A stretch of DNA of 64,000 nt from Marinobacter iranensis (GCF_029207565.1 NZ_JANCMW010000001.1:372001-436000), one strand, 5' to 3'. Counted from the stretch's first letter, positions 26,054 through 34,837 are shown. The notes: a model not told the origin generated them from the sequence alone. A program made the numbers and translations.

Positions 26054-28051
26054 TCACCGCCGCCTTTGAAAATAAACACTCAACCCTTGCCCCATCAAGC
26101 TCTGCACCTCACTCCCCAGCGCTTCGGCCTGGATCTGTTTCTGTACCGGCTTCGCGGCCAGGCTGTGGCCGTCGGTATCCTGAGCTTTAACCAGCTTCCA
26201 TTCCACTTCATTACTCACCAGCGACATCAGCTCTTTCAACTGGGCGGTGTCCTGCTCGCAGAACCAGCGGTCGCGGCAGCCGCCGAGGCCGTAGAAGTCG
26301 GTTTCTGATACCAGCGACTGCCACATTGGGTCCTGCCGGTTGGTCAGTACCATGCGGCGGAGCTGTCGCAGGGCGGTGCGGGTGGGTTTGAGGTTGTGTT
26401 GGGCGATGAGGCGGCGGATTTGTTTGTCGCCGTCGGTCTGTTCGTTAACGGCGGTGTGCATGTGCACCACGGCGCCGTTGCCGGTGGCGGAGCTGACCAG
26501 AGCTGCCAGGGATACGTCGGTCATTTTTGCCGAGGGCAGGCGGCCGATTTCGATCCAGTGCACCTTGTGGTCATCGGCCACGAAGCGCTGGGCGATGGAC
26601 CAGGGCCAGAAGACGATGTTGCCGATGCCCATCTCGTCGGCCAGTCGTGTGGCTTTGGCGATATTGGCCAGGGATTCGTCCACCGCGATCACTTCCACGT
26701 CTTTCAGGTAGTGGGCCAGTTCCATGGCGCGTTGGCCGGACTGGGCGCCGCAGACCATGATGCGCAGGGTGTCGGGCAGTTGGTCGGTGTTCATGCCCAG
26801 TTCGGTAGCCATCATGGCTTTCAGGCTGGTTTCTGAACGATAGGCGAGTTTGGTCCAGCTGGGCCAGGCCTGGGGCACGTCGGTTTTTTCCAGGCAGAGT
26901 TCGCCAGCTTTTTCGTCGAAGTTCTGTTTGATCGCTTCTTCCGAGGCGCGGTTGTAGTAGCTCGCCGCCATCACTGGTTGCAGGGCGACCGGCCAGTCCA
27001 CCAGGTTCCAGCGGCCAAGTTGCACCGCGAATTCCTGGTGGAACATGGCGCCGTACATGGCGCTGATGATCAGTGAGCCGATCATGCCGTCCTGTTCCTC
27101 ACCCAGGGCCAGTTGCGCACAGATGCTGTCATTGATGGCAGAGACCAGGCGTTCCTCGTCGTCTTCTGCCGTCAGGGCATAGCCGGTACGGTCTGCATAC
27201 ACGGCCAGGGCGAGTGCCAGGGGCTGGAGTTCGTCACGCAGTTCAACGGTTTGTGCCACTTCGGCAATGATGGCGCGGCGAAGCAGGGTGGCCAGTTCTT
27301 CCACGGTCGGGTCTGGCATCAGGGTTTTTTCCAGGGCCAGGATCAGCAGTTCGTCTTCGCTGGCGGCATCCAGTGCAACCTGGGCATTCGGGTTTTCCAG
27401 GTCGTATTGCTGGCGGATGATTGCAGCTACGAAACGGCCGATTTCCTGGTGGGGCAGGCCGTTGTGGCGTAGTAGGAGGATGGCGTCACGGGCGAGCTTT
27501 GTGTCTGCCCTCTGGACGTCCAGATGTTCGGCGCATGTCAGCATGCCGCTATAGATGGAGGGCCATTCCAGGCCGGTTTCCAGCAGTTTGCGGTAGTGCA
27601 GGTAGGCCACATCGAACTGACCCTGCAAGCGCTTGGCGTGGGCGACTCCGCAGAAAGCGGCGGCGGATTGCCGGTCCATCTCCAGGGCCTGGATGAAATA
27701 CTGCTCCGCCAGGGCCGGGCGCTCGGAGCGGATTGCCCAGTAGCCCAGGTTGGCGAACTGTTGCGGTTGCGCGGGATCCTGGCTCAGGCTGTCTGTGAAC
27801 AACGTGTGCGCTTTCTCGAGAGCCCCATCATCCATTTCCACACGCCCCAGCAAGCCCAGCGCGACCGCGTTGCCTGGTTCCTGCGCCAGCACTTCGTCCA
27901 GGTAGCCGCGGCACTCATGCCGTGCCTTGATGCGTTGAACCAGTGATGCCGGGCTGTTGGACTCGCTATAAGCCAGGTTTGCCTGCAGCAGAAGCCGCGC
28001 AATATGGACCTTTTGTGCGTCGGTGGCGTGGATGTTGTGCTGTGCTTGCAT
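26054..28051 (-). CDS. TPR protein with a degenerate methyltransferase-like carboxy terminus
   Basis: About 665 residues. The first ~200 contain tetratricopeptide repeats (ALGLLGRVEMDDGALEKAHT, FANLGYWAIRSERPALAEQY). The middle is helical. Residues ~400-560 resemble a class I SAM-dependent methyltransferase fold, with RIMVCGAQSGQRAMELAHYL in place of the glycine-rich loop, VEVIAVDESLANIAKA and the aromatic-rich NIVFWPWSI. The role is unknown; it may act on protein or glycan. The ATG at 28051 follows AGGTG and is preferred over 28063. Confidence 0.72.
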   Translation of the reverse strand: MQAQHNIHATDAQKVHIARLLLQANLAYSESNSPASLVQRIKARHECRGYLDEVLAQEPGNAVALGLLGRVEMDDGALEKAHTLFTDSLSQDPAQPQQFANLGYWAIRSERPALAEQYFIQALEMDRQSAAAFCGVAHAKRLQGQFDVAYLHYRKLLETGLEWPSIYSGMLTCAEHLDVQRADTKLARDAILLLRHNGLPHQEIGRFVAAIIRQQYDLENPNAQVALDAASEDELLILALEKTLMPDPTVEELATLLRRAIIAEVAQTVELRDELQPLALALAVYADRTGYALTAEDDEERLVSAINDSICAQLALGEEQDGMIGSLIISAMYGAMFHQEFAVQLGRWNLVDWPVALQPVMAASYYNRASEEAIKQNFDEKAGELCLEKTDVPQAWPSWTKLAYRSETSLKAMMATELGMNTDQLPDTLRIMVCGAQSGQRAMELAHYLKDVEVIAVDESLANIAKATRLADEMGIGNIVFWPWSIAQRFVADDHKVHWIEIGRLPSAKMTDVSLAALVSSATGNGAVVHMHTAVNEQTDGDKQIRRLIAQHNLKPTRTALRQLRRMVLTNRQDPMWQSLVSETDFYGLGGCRDRWFCEQDTAQLKELMSLVSNEVEWKLVKAQDTDGHSLAAKPVQKQIQAEALGSEVQSLMGQGLSVYFQRRR

Positions 28052-28170
28052 GGGACACCTCATATAACCCGCCGCGGCAATCAGGCGGCAATGGTCTGCA
28101 GTTTTTTGACGTTTTGCAGTGCTTTAGAAGAGAAGTAGCGAAACCCATGCCAGTTTCGGAGGGGGGCCAT

Positions 28171-28202
28171 GTAGGTCGGATTAGCCGAAGGCGTAATCCG
28201 AC
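28171..28202 (+). repeat. REP unit, forward
   Basis: GTAG head, loop GCCGAAGGC; first module before P copy 3. Confidence 0.9.
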
Positions 28203-28226
28203 AACCCGGAGCCCGATGACTGCGGA

Positions 28227-28323
28227 GGCTGGCCCGCCGGTGGGGATACCTTTTCTTTGGAAAAAGAACTCGCTGCGCTCAGACACCTTTTTCTGGCAGA
28301 AAAGGTATCCCCACCGCCGGGCC
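28227..28323. repeat. P hairpin module, copy 3
   Basis: GGCCCGCCGGTGGGGATACC arm pairs with GGTATCCCCACCGCCGGGCC. Relative to the other copies both arms changed together (ATACC/GGTAT instead of GTACC/GGTAC), which preserves pairing. Confidence 0.9.
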
Positions 28324-28409
28324 GATTCAGGCTTTGCTGGTGACGTCGGCATTTGTCGGATTACGCCTTCGGCTAATCCGACCTACGTGGGGGCTACCGG
28401 GCCGGGGAG
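28249..28409 (+). repeat. 161-bp direct repeat, left copy, flanking a toxin-antitoxin pair
   Basis: Covers the right two thirds of P copy 3, an inverted REP and the sequence to GGGGAGT. It matches 29166-29326 with two differences by my alignment. The repeats are 917 bases apart and enclose both genes. Confidence 0.9.
28355..28386 (-). repeat. REP unit, inverted
   Basis: GTCGGATTA, loop CGCCTTCGGC, TAATCCGACCTAC; part of the 161-bp repeat. Confidence 0.9.
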
Positions 28410-28415
28410 TGGGTC

Positions 28416-28432
28416 TTGGGGTCTGACCCCAA
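28416..28432. repeat. Short perfect palindrome
   Basis: TTGGGGTC, central T, GACCCCAA. It sits just past the toxin stop. There is no T run in either direction, so a terminator role is doubtful. Confidence 0.5.
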
Positions 28433-28442
28433 TTGATTAGGC

Positions 28443-28829
28443 CTAAACCAACCGAACAGGTCCTGGATAGCGCCCAACCAGCTCATCTGAGGTAAGCAGC
28501 AAGAAGCCTTCAGTTTCGGCCTGGGCAACCAGAATGCGATCGAAGGGGTCTTTGTGAATATCTGGCAGGTGGCTCACGGCAAGCGTGTGCTGCGACGATA
28601 TCGGCAATTCCAGATAACCATTGTCTACAAGGCCGCGCCTCAGCAAATGCGGATCAATGTGAAAATCTGGTCGGCCCAGTCCATTCTTGATAACCACTTC
28701 CCAAAGACTGGCTGCGCTGAAATACAGCCGGTTACTTTCACTGGTGATCAGGGTTGCCGCCTCGGGAGACAGCTTATCCGGCTCGGCCGCTGTCCATAGC
28801 AGAATGTGAGTGTCCAGAAGCAGGTTCAC
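28443..28829 (-). CDS. VapC-type PIN-domain toxin
   Basis: 128 residues. PIN fold nuclease with the acidic centre in LLLDTHILLW, the Glu in ASLWEVVIK and the Asp in DPFDRILVAQA. VapC-type toxins cut RNA, often tRNA or rRNA. The start is GTG 28829, one base after the antitoxin stop (TGA-C-GTG), so the pair is translationally coupled. The frame extends upstream, but that part overlaps the antitoxin and is not family-like. No truncation is seen. Confidence 0.9.
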   Translation of the reverse strand: MNLLLDTHILLWTAAEPDKLSPEAATLITSESNRLYFSAASLWEVVIKNGLGRPDFHIDPHLLRRGLVDNGYLELPISSQHTLAVSHLPDIHKDPFDRILVAQAETEGFLLLTSDELVGRYPGPVRLV

Positions 28830-28830
28830 G

Positions 28831-29070
28831 TCAGCCTCCGAACATTTCAACGATTTCGTCCTGGCCCATCCGGTCAAAATCGTCCGGCACTGTAAATTCC
28901 CCTGCCATGAAGCCAATCCTTTTTTGCTGGCTTTCCTCGGGAGAATCGAAAGCCGTTACCCGAGCAACCGGCTTTCCCGCTTTGGCGATGATGAATGCTT
29001 CGCCCTTGGCGGCCCGGGCAACGAGTTGCGAAAGGCGGGTTTTCGCTTCGTGCATGTTGACGGATTCCAT
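28831..29070 (-). CDS. Phd/YefM-family antitoxin
   Basis: 79 residues. The amino-terminal DNA-binding part SVNMHEAKTRLSQLVARAAK and EAFIIAKAGKPVARV are the family signature. The acidic tail (DDFDRMGQDEIVEMFGG) would cover the toxin. The protein neutralises the downstream PIN toxin and would repress its own promoter. It is upstream of the toxin, the common order for this class. Confidence 0.92.
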   Translation of the reverse strand: MESVNMHEAKTRLSQLVARAAKGEAFIIAKAGKPVARVTAFDSPEESQQKRIGFMAGEFTVPDDFDRMGQDEIVEMFGG

Positions 29071-29147
29071 GGCGGCTCCATTAGCTTAGTCTGTTGGACT
29101 TAGTTTAGCATTGGTAAGCCCGTTGAGCTACCTATGGCTTGGTGCCT

Positions 29148-29240
29148 GACCCGGCAGTGGGAATGCCTTTTCTTTGGAAAAAGAACTCGCTGCGCTCAGA
29201 CACCTTTTTCTGGCAGAAAAGGTACCCCCACCGCCGGGCC
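29148..29240. repeat. P hairpin module, copy 4 (left arm eroded)
   Basis: Core and right arm (GGTACCCCCACCGCCGGGCC) are intact. The left arm reads GACCCGGCAGTGGGAATGCC and no longer pairs fully. No REP lies on its left. Confidence 0.82.
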
Positions 29241-29326
29241 GATTCAGGCTTTGCTGGTGACGTCGGCATTTGTCGGATTACGCCTTCGGCTAATCCGACC
29301 TACGTGGGGGCTACCGGGCCAGGGAG
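29166..29326 (+). repeat. 161-bp direct repeat, right copy
   Basis: Partner of 28249-28409, with two differences (C for T in the P arm, A for G near the end). Confidence 0.9.
29272..29303 (-). repeat. REP unit, inverted
   Basis: Identical to 28355-28386; the head faces right. Confidence 0.9.
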
Positions 29327-29328
29327 TA

Positions 29329-29360
29329 GTAGGTCGGCTTAGGCGAAGCCGTAATCCGAC
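29329..29360 (+). repeat. REP unit, forward
   Basis: GTAGGTCGGCTTAG with loop GCGAAGC; one mismatch in the left arm (C for A). Confidence 0.87.
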
Positions 29361-29371
29361 AACCCAACCCA

Positions 29372-29401
29372 GTAGGTCGGCGTAGCAAAGCGTAATCCGA
29401 C
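29372..29401 (+). repeat. REP unit, forward, tandem copy 1
   Basis: GTAGGTCGGCGTAG, CAAAG, CGTAATCCGAC. First of two identical REPs at 41-base spacing joined by AACCCAACCCA. Confidence 0.88.
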
Positions 29402-29412
29402 AACCCAACCCA

Positions 29413-29442
29413 GTAGGTCGGCGTAGCAAAGCGTAATCCGAC
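29413..29442 (+). repeat. REP unit, forward, tandem copy 2
   Basis: Identical to the unit at 29372, so the pair looks like a recent tandem duplication of a 41-base block. Confidence 0.88.
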
Positions 29443-29470
29443 AAAGCAGGCCAACAGAAAACTCCAAAAC

Positions 29471-29501
29471 AAAACAGCCGGACTCAAAGCCCGGCTGTTT
29501 T
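29471..29501 (-). terminator. Terminator after the leftward flagellin gene
   Basis: AAAACAGCCGG and CCGGCTGTTTT arms around an ACTCAAAGC loop; on the minus strand the stem ends in TTTT. Confidence 0.85.
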
Positions 29502-29524
29502 GTTCGTTTATTTCAGATCGATAC

Positions 29525-30688
29525 TTAACCCTGCAGCAACTGCAACACCTGCTGCGGCCTTGCGTTTGCCTGGGCCAGGACCGAGAGGCCGGCCTGTTGC
29601 AGTACCTGGGTGCGGGCCAGTTCGGCGGATTCGGCGGCGAAATCTGCGTCACGGATCCGGCTATTTGAAGCAGACAGGTTCTCGGATGTGGTGCTAAGGT
29701 TGGCAATTGTGGATTCGAATCGGTTTTGAACGGCACCGAGTTCCGCACGAATGCCGTTAATGGCTTCGATCGCGTAGTCGATGGAGATCATGGCAAGGTC
29801 GGCACCATCCTGTGTGGATATGTCTGTGTCGTTAGCCGAATTAGTATTGGCTGCTGCCGTGGCTACGACCGTCTGAGTGCCCCCGCCCGCCGGGGTAATG
29901 TCGACAGAGAAGCCTTCGCCATACTGTGATGAGAATATAAGCTCATCATTCGTCCGGTTCATGTTCACGGTGACGCCAGTTGTTGGTGTTTGGGCATTGA
30001 TTTGTCCAAGGACGTCTTGCAATGAACTGGCGTCAGTTACGGTTACAGGAGTGACGGTGCCGTCAACGCCGGTGATATCAAAGGTGATGTCAACGGTCCG
30101 GCCTTCGTCAAAGATGGTTTGTAATGTGTCTGTGCCATCGGTTTCCGCGAGTAGGTCGGTGGTTTGATTGATGGTTGAACCAATCTGTGAGCCGCGGGTA
30201 TCAAAACCAGAGACGCTGATTGTGTCGCCAGCGTTTGCCCCTACCTGGAAGGTTTGTGTGAGCAGGCTGCCATCAAGAATTTTCAATCCGTTGAACGAGG
30301 TCTGGCCAGCAATCCGGTTGATTTCTTCAATCCGTTGCTGAACTTCGGCGTTCAGTGCCTCTCGGTCGGATGGACTATTGGAGGCGTTTGCAGATTGAAC
30401 GGCCAATTCGCGGATGCGTTGAAGGTTGGTCGTGATTTCGTCCAGTGCGCCTTCGGTGGTCTGGGCCAGAGAAATTCCATCGTTGGCATTTCTTTGTGCC
30501 ATGTTCAAGCCGGTGATCTGGGACTCGAAACGCTCGGAGATAGCCAGGCCGGCCGCATCATCTTTGGCTGAGTTGATTCGAAGCCCCGAAGAAAGGCGCT
30601 GCAAGGCGACGTTGGCGTCGCTCTGGGTGGCGTTCAGATTCCGCTGGGCATTGAGTGATGCAATATTCGTGTTAATGATCTGAGGCAT
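29525..30688 (-). CDS. fliC: Flagellin (long form)
   Basis: 387 residues. The conserved amino terminus (INTNIASLNAQRNLNATQ through [20 protein letters not shown]) and carboxy terminus ([20 protein letters not shown], ending QQVLQLLQG) form the D0/D1 core of the filament. The middle, residues ~175-290, is a variable Thr/Asp-rich domain exposed outside and a likely glycosylation surface. GAGGAGA precedes the start. It is divergent from maf and separate from the second flagellin at 33309, which lacks most of the variable domain. Confidence 0.95.
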   Translation of the reverse strand: MPQIINTNIASLNAQRNLNATQSDANVALQRLSSGLRINSAKDDAAGLAISERFESQITGLNMAQRNANDGISLAQTTEGALDEITTNLQRIRELAVQSANASNSPSDREALNAEVQQRIEEINRIAGQTSFNGLKILDGSLLTQTFQVGANAGDTISVSGFDTRGSQIGSTINQTTDLLAETDGTDTLQTIFDEGRTVDITFDITGVDGTVTPVTVTDASSLQDVLGQINAQTPTTGVTVNMNRTNDELIFSSQYGEGFSVDITPAGGGTQTVVATAAANTNSANDTDISTQDGADLAMISIDYAIEAINGIRAELGAVQNRFESTIANLSTTSENLSASNSRIRDADFAAESAELARTQVLQQAGLSVLAQANARPQQVLQLLQG

Positions 30689-31053
30689 CTCTTTTCTCCT
30701 CGGTTTAATTTGCCGGACAACTTTTCATGCCGAAGGTTTAGAGGTGCCGGCAAAAAAGGCTGTTTACTTGACAGGGCCAAAGCCAATAACGTGCCAGAAA
30801 GCGATATTTTCTTTTAAGTTTTTGAAAAAAAAGAATAAAAAAATAATCCAGTCTGTCCGTCCTGTTTTGTTTTTGGTCAGAGGTGATGGTTTGAGGCAGA
30901 GTTTTGCCGCTCGCTTTCGGCCGGATTCTGAGAAGATTTTGCTGTCGGTTTGGTGAATCTGGTATTAATTGGAGTATTTGGCGGGCGTGAAACTGTTTAT
31001 TGAGCCACCGCTGGTATAGAGCGTCACCCCAGATTTTGATTAAGGAAAGATAA
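30689..31053. other. Divergent intergenic region between flagellin and maf
   Basis: 365 bases, AT-rich with an A-run around 30825-30845. A weak sigma-28-like promoter for the leftward flagellin can be read on the minus strand (CAAGTAAA, 11 bases, GCCGGCAC; 30744-30770). It is further from consensus than the promoters at 33199 and 34773. I see no clear promoter for maf; AAGGAAA precedes its ATG. Confidence 0.4.
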
Positions 31054-33156
31054 ATGTCCGAAACTGACGAAGATGTTGCATTGCCGTTCATTCGGCGAAA
31101 GCAAAAAAACCTGGCTTACTTCCAGAAATACCGCCCAGAGATTTATCAGTACTTTGCCAGTTTTGAGCCTCGTCACTGTGAGCTGATTGTGACGCCTGGC
31201 CGCGACGATGTGGACCTGGTGGATTCCGGGCAATCCGTGTATCGGCACCTCGCTCGCGAATACTCAGATTCGGAAGTAACGGATTTCCTCAATAACAATC
31301 CACCTGAAAAACCGATCGTCAGTATGGAGCCGCCGTATGTCTCAACTCAGGCCAACGCCCGTTTTGCGTCGCGGTTCGTGAGGGATAGTGTTGCTTTGAG
31401 CAAAGTTTCAGCGGCCACATTCCGGGGGTATTATCGAGGAAACGTATTGCCTTCTGTGGTTTTCCTTGGATGTGGGCTTGGTTATCACATCGACAGCTTG
31501 ACTTCCAAGGTGGATGTCATTGATGCGGTAGTTTTTGAGCCCGATCCTGAGCGTTTCGCGTTGACTCTGTTCACTATTGACTGGGAGGAAATCTGTTCAC
31601 GTTTTCGCGGAAAGGGTCGTTCAATCTCGTTTTGCATAGCGACCGATCCAGCAGAGGAAAATGTTCGCAGAGTGCTTGGGGCTAAAGTGGCAGAAATCGT
31701 TCCGTTATATCCCTATCTCTGCTGGTATTACAATCACTTGGCAAATGTGGGCCTGTACCGTATCGCAAAGGATCTGGAAAAGGATCTCCCCGTCGTTGGT
31801 GCAAACTGGGGTAATTACGATTTTGAACTCCGTGGCTTTCGGAATGTCTTTCACAATTTGCGACTTAGTGGGCGCTATGTGAAACCCTATATACTCCAAG
31901 AATCGAATACGCCCGTTGCAGTAGTAGGCAGTGGTCCCTCCCTTGATGGCCGGATAGAAGGCTTGAAGGCGAGTCGTGACAAGCTCATTGTCATTAGTGC
32001 AGGCACCGGGTTACGAGCGCTTTTGAGTCATGGAGTGCGACCAGATTTCCATGTCGAGCTTGATGCTGACTATATGATTTACGAAATGCTCAAAGACATA
32101 GATGAGCATTTCGGTCTCGAGGGCATCACTCTCTTGTCGACAGTTAGTGTGAATCCCCTGGTCCCTCCTTTGTTTGAGCAATACCGCTTTTACTTCTCGA
32201 ACGAGTACTACATTCCGGCGTTTCTTGGCTTGAACAGCGATGCGATTCCGGGGTGCACGCCGACATGTACGAATGCAGCATTGGCTTTGGCGTTTTCAAG
32301 CGGGTTTCGGAATATTTTCCTGTTTGGGACGGATTATGGTTACCAGGATAAATCTCAGCATCACTCCCGATTTTCTGTTTACGGGGAGGAGTCCAAAACC
32401 GCCTTTGCTTCGACGTTCCGGAGTGAAATGGCCAGCGGCACGGAAGCGCGACCAAAGTTTGAGACTTTGGGAGTGAACGGCACCAAGGTTATTACCCAGG
32501 GAGACTATTTTACGGCTAAACGTGCGGTGGAGACGTATTTGTCGGATCGGGACAGGCAGGGGATTTCTTTCTCAGTTCATAATTGTTCGGATGGTGCGCT
32601 GATTGAAGGTGCTGATTGGCTGTCTGATGAGGCATTCTCCCGGTTATTGGAAGCTGCGTCGGCCCAAGGGAAAGATGCAGTGATGGCAGCAGTAAAGGAT
32701 TCCGCAAAGGATATGCCGGAATACGACACAAATCAGATTTTTGGAGCTGTCTCCAACGAGGTTGCTGATACTGCACGGGAACTGTTGTCAGTGATGAGAA
32801 ATAGCCGTTTATCCGGTCGCAAGGATCTGATCATAGTCTGTAACCAGATTAGAGATTATCTAAATAGGGTCGGGCCCGGTAGCGGCAGGCGCTCGCCAGT
32901 GGTAGTGCAATTGATGGGGTGGCAAATTCTCAAGGGAACTGTCCAGCGTTTTCTTCAAATGGGCCTCTGCCATGGTCTCGCCCACGGCGATGAGGATTTG
33001 CAGCCTTTTCTTGATCATTGGAGCGGTACTTTCAAAGCATTTCTTGAAGAGCTTCCTGAACACTTCTCATCTGTGATGTTGTCTGACCTTGAGCCGTCTG
33101 AAGACCCCTGGGTCAATACCCGCTTAATGAACGCCGAGCCCGACGGGCGTTTATAA
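31054..33156 (+). CDS. Motility-associated factor (Maf) glycosyltransferase
   Basis: 700 residues. The central MAF_flag10/DUF115 domain is clear from VAVVGSGPSLDGRIEGLKAS and RPDFHVELDAD to the FGTDYGYQ region. Maf proteins attach nonulosonic acids such as pseudaminic or legionaminic acid to flagellin Ser/Thr in the cytoplasm before export. Its place between two flagellin genes supports that role. The donor-sugar synthesis genes are not in the window apart from general UDP-GlcNAc enzymes. The last residues (ARLMNAEPDGRL-like tail) are variable. Confidence 0.9.
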   Translation: MSETDEDVALPFIRRKQKNLAYFQKYRPEIYQYFASFEPRHCELIVTPGRDDVDLVDSGQSVYRHLAREYSDSEVTDFLNNNPPEKPIVSMEPPYVSTQANARFASRFVRDSVALSKVSAATFRGYYRGNVLPSVVFLGCGLGYHIDSLTSKVDVIDAVVFEPDPERFALTLFTIDWEEICSRFRGKGRSISFCIATDPAEENVRRVLGAKVAEIVPLYPYLCWYYNHLANVGLYRIAKDLEKDLPVVGANWGNYDFELRGFRNVFHNLRLSGRYVKPYILQESNTPVAVVGSGPSLDGRIEGLKASRDKLIVISAGTGLRALLSHGVRPDFHVELDADYMIYEMLKDIDEHFGLEGITLLSTVSVNPLVPPLFEQYRFYFSNEYYIPAFLGLNSDAIPGCTPTCTNAALALAFSSGFRNIFLFGTDYGYQDKSQHHSRFSVYGEESKTAFASTFRSEMASGTEARPKFETLGVNGTKVITQGDYFTAKRAVETYLSDRDRQGISFSVHNCSDGALIEGADWLSDEAFSRLLEAASAQGKDAVMAAVKDSAKDMPEYDTNQIFGAVSNEVADTARELLSVMRNSRLSGRKDLIIVCNQIRDYLNRVGPGSGRRSPVVVQLMGWQILKGTVQRFLQMGLCHGLAHGDEDLQPFLDHWSGTFKAFLEELPEHFSSVMLSDLEPSEDPWVNTRLMNAEPDGRL

Positions 33157-33198
33157 GTATGATTTAACAATTCGTTACATGATTTTTTGAGGGGACGC

Positions 33199-33225
33199 TA
33201 AAGTGATGGAAATCGCTGCCGTTAA
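33199..33225 (+). promoter_or_regulatory. Sigma-28 promoter of the second flagellin gene
   Basis: TAAAGTGA, 11-base spacer, GCCGTTAA, against the FliA consensus TAAAGTTT-N11-GCCGATAA; 83 bases before the start codon. Confidence 0.82.
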
Positions 33226-33308
33226 TTGGAATAACAGGGCAGCGTTCCAGAAAAGATTGGGGCTGGCCTTTTTAAGATGTCACAACACAATTTTGAAGGG
33301 GAAGCATC

Positions 33309-34133
33309 ATGGCTCTCGGAATCAATACTAACGTCGCGTCACTCAGCGCCCAGAACCAACTGAGTCAGTCCCAGTCTCTGAGCAATCAAGCGCTCGAGCG
33401 TCTTTCTTCTGGCCTGCGCATCAACTCTGCAAAAGATGATGCTGCTGGTCTTGCGATCTCAACTCGCTTTGATACCCAGATTCGCGGTTTGAACGTTGCA
33501 CAGCGTAACGCTAACGATGGTATTTCAATGGTCCAGACCGCGGAAGGTGGTCTTGATGAAACGGTTGCAAACCTTCAGCGTATCCGCGAATTGGCGGTTC
33601 AGGCTGCAAACGGCTCCAACACTGACGCTGACCGCTCACTGCTGCAAGCTGAGGTATCCCAGCGTGTTTCTGAAATTACCCGGATCGCAGACGATACCCA
33701 GTTCAACGGTTTGGCCGTTCTTGACGGTAGCTTGGGTTCAGGTGTGGCTTTCCAGGTGGGCGCAAACGCTGGTCAAACCATTGCCATCGACTTCAACTCA
33801 ACAATGAACGCAGCTGGCCTCGGTATCAGCGGTGTTTCTGTCTCCAGTGCTGGTGGCGCGAGTGCAGCGCTGGCGACTATTGATGGTGCATTGTCTGAAG
33901 TGAACGCTTTCCGTGCGGACCTGGGTGCTGTACAGAACCGTTTCGAAAGCACGATCAACAACCTGGGAACTAACATTGAGAACCTGAGTGCCTCGAACAG
34001 CCGGATCGTTGACGCGGACTTCGCCGCTGAAACAGCAAAGCTTGCCAAGGCGAATGTACTGCAGCAGGCCGGTATCTCGGTACTTGCGCAGGCTAACGCT
34101 CGTCCCAACCAGGTACTGTCTCTCCTGCAGTAA
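33309..34133 (+). CDS. fliC: Flagellin (short form)
   Basis: 274 residues, nearly all D0/D1 core: [47 protein letters not shown], and the carboxy end [20 protein letters not shown] through [10 protein letters not shown]. Only ~40 residues replace the 110-odd variable residues of the long flagellin. It assembles with or instead of the long form in the filament. A good sigma-28 promoter and GGGGAAGC leader precede it, and flaG, fliD and fliS follow in the same direction. Confidence 0.96.
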   Translation: MALGINTNVASLSAQNQLSQSQSLSNQALERLSSGLRINSAKDDAAGLAISTRFDTQIRGLNVAQRNANDGISMVQTAEGGLDETVANLQRIRELAVQAANGSNTDADRSLLQAEVSQRVSEITRIADDTQFNGLAVLDGSLGSGVAFQVGANAGQTIAIDFNSTMNAAGLGISGVSVSSAGGASAALATIDGALSEVNAFRADLGAVQNRFESTINNLGTNIENLSASNSRIVDADFAAETAKLAKANVLQQAGISVLAQANARPNQVLSLLQ

Positions 34134-34213
34134 TTAGGAGTGGATTGGAGTCGGCTGGCCCTTTTTGATAGAGAGGGCTGGTCTTCTCCATTCAGGGAGA
34201 GTGGGGGTGGAGC

Positions 34214-34654
34214 ATGAATGACGTAAACCTGAACAGCCCGGATTTGAAGCTGGTTCGTTCCAGTGAGCAAGCTCCGGCTCGGGCGTCCGTGTCACCTCGA
34301 GCAGATGCCAGAAATGTATCGGCTCAAGAAGACTTATCCTCTGGAAACCCTTCTGTAATTATCGGCCCTTCCCTAACGCAAAAAGTTCCTCAAGCTTCGG
34401 AAACCGCGAGTCCATTAGGGCGAATTAAAGATGAAGATCTGGGCCGTGCAATATCCCAATTGAATGATTTTGTCCAGAGTGTGCAGAGGGATTTGCAGTT
34501 TGAAGTGGACCAAGAGCTTGGTAAGACCATCGTAAGGGTTGTTGATCAAGAGACCCAGGAAGTTATTCGGCAGATTCCGGATGAGGTTGCATTGAGGTTG
34601 GCAGAGAAATTGCAGCAGGATGAACCGCTAACGTTATTTGATTTGAAGGTTTGA
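34214..34654 (+). CDS. flaG: FlaG family protein
   Basis: 146 residues. The carboxy-terminal half (AISQLNDFVQSVQRDLQFEV through TIVRVVDQETQEVIRQIPDE) is the FlaG domain; the amino half is disordered and Ser/Pro-rich. In several polar-flagellated bacteria FlaG limits filament length and sits between flagellin and fliD, as here. GGTGGAG precedes the ATG. Confidence 0.92.
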   Translation: MNDVNLNSPDLKLVRSSEQAPARASVSPRADARNVSAQEDLSSGNPSVIIGPSLTQKVPQASETASPLGRIKDEDLGRAISQLNDFVQSVQRDLQFEVDQELGKTIVRVVDQETQEVIRQIPDEVALRLAEKLQQDEPLTLFDLKV

Positions 34655-34681
34655 ACGGGAAGTCGCTTTGATCTTCGTTAG

Positions 34682-34715
34682 CGCCGCCACTCCTTTGGAC
34701 TGGCGGCGTTTTCGT
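34682..34715 (+). terminator. Terminator after flaG
   Basis: CGCCGCCA and TGGCGGCG arms with an 11-base loop, then TTTTCGTCT. It separates the flagellin-flaG unit from fliD. Confidence 0.72.
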
Positions 34716-34772
34716 CTATTCTTAACCGTTAAGAGAGTTACAAACTGTTACTGAAAGGCATTGAGAATAAGG

Positions 34773-34799
34773 CAAAGTTTTGCCGCTCGATGCCGATAC
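34773..34799 (+). promoter_or_regulatory. Sigma-28 promoter of fliD
   Basis: CAAAGTTT, 11-base spacer, GCCGATAC, very close to the FliA consensus. It overlaps an ATG at 34790 that would otherwise look like the fliD start, which argues for the start at 34838. Confidence 0.85.
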
Positions 34800-34837
34800 A
34801 TACTGATAGAACAGGCAAGCCTTGTTGGAGGCTCGAT

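Noticed and set aside
28416..28432. TTGGGGTC/GACCCCAA palindrome as a terminator
   Set aside because: No T run on either strand; listed only as a palindrome.
29134..29385. Open frames across the right repeat of the toxin-antitoxin region
   Set aside because: Again translated P and REP sequence, repeated at each copy.
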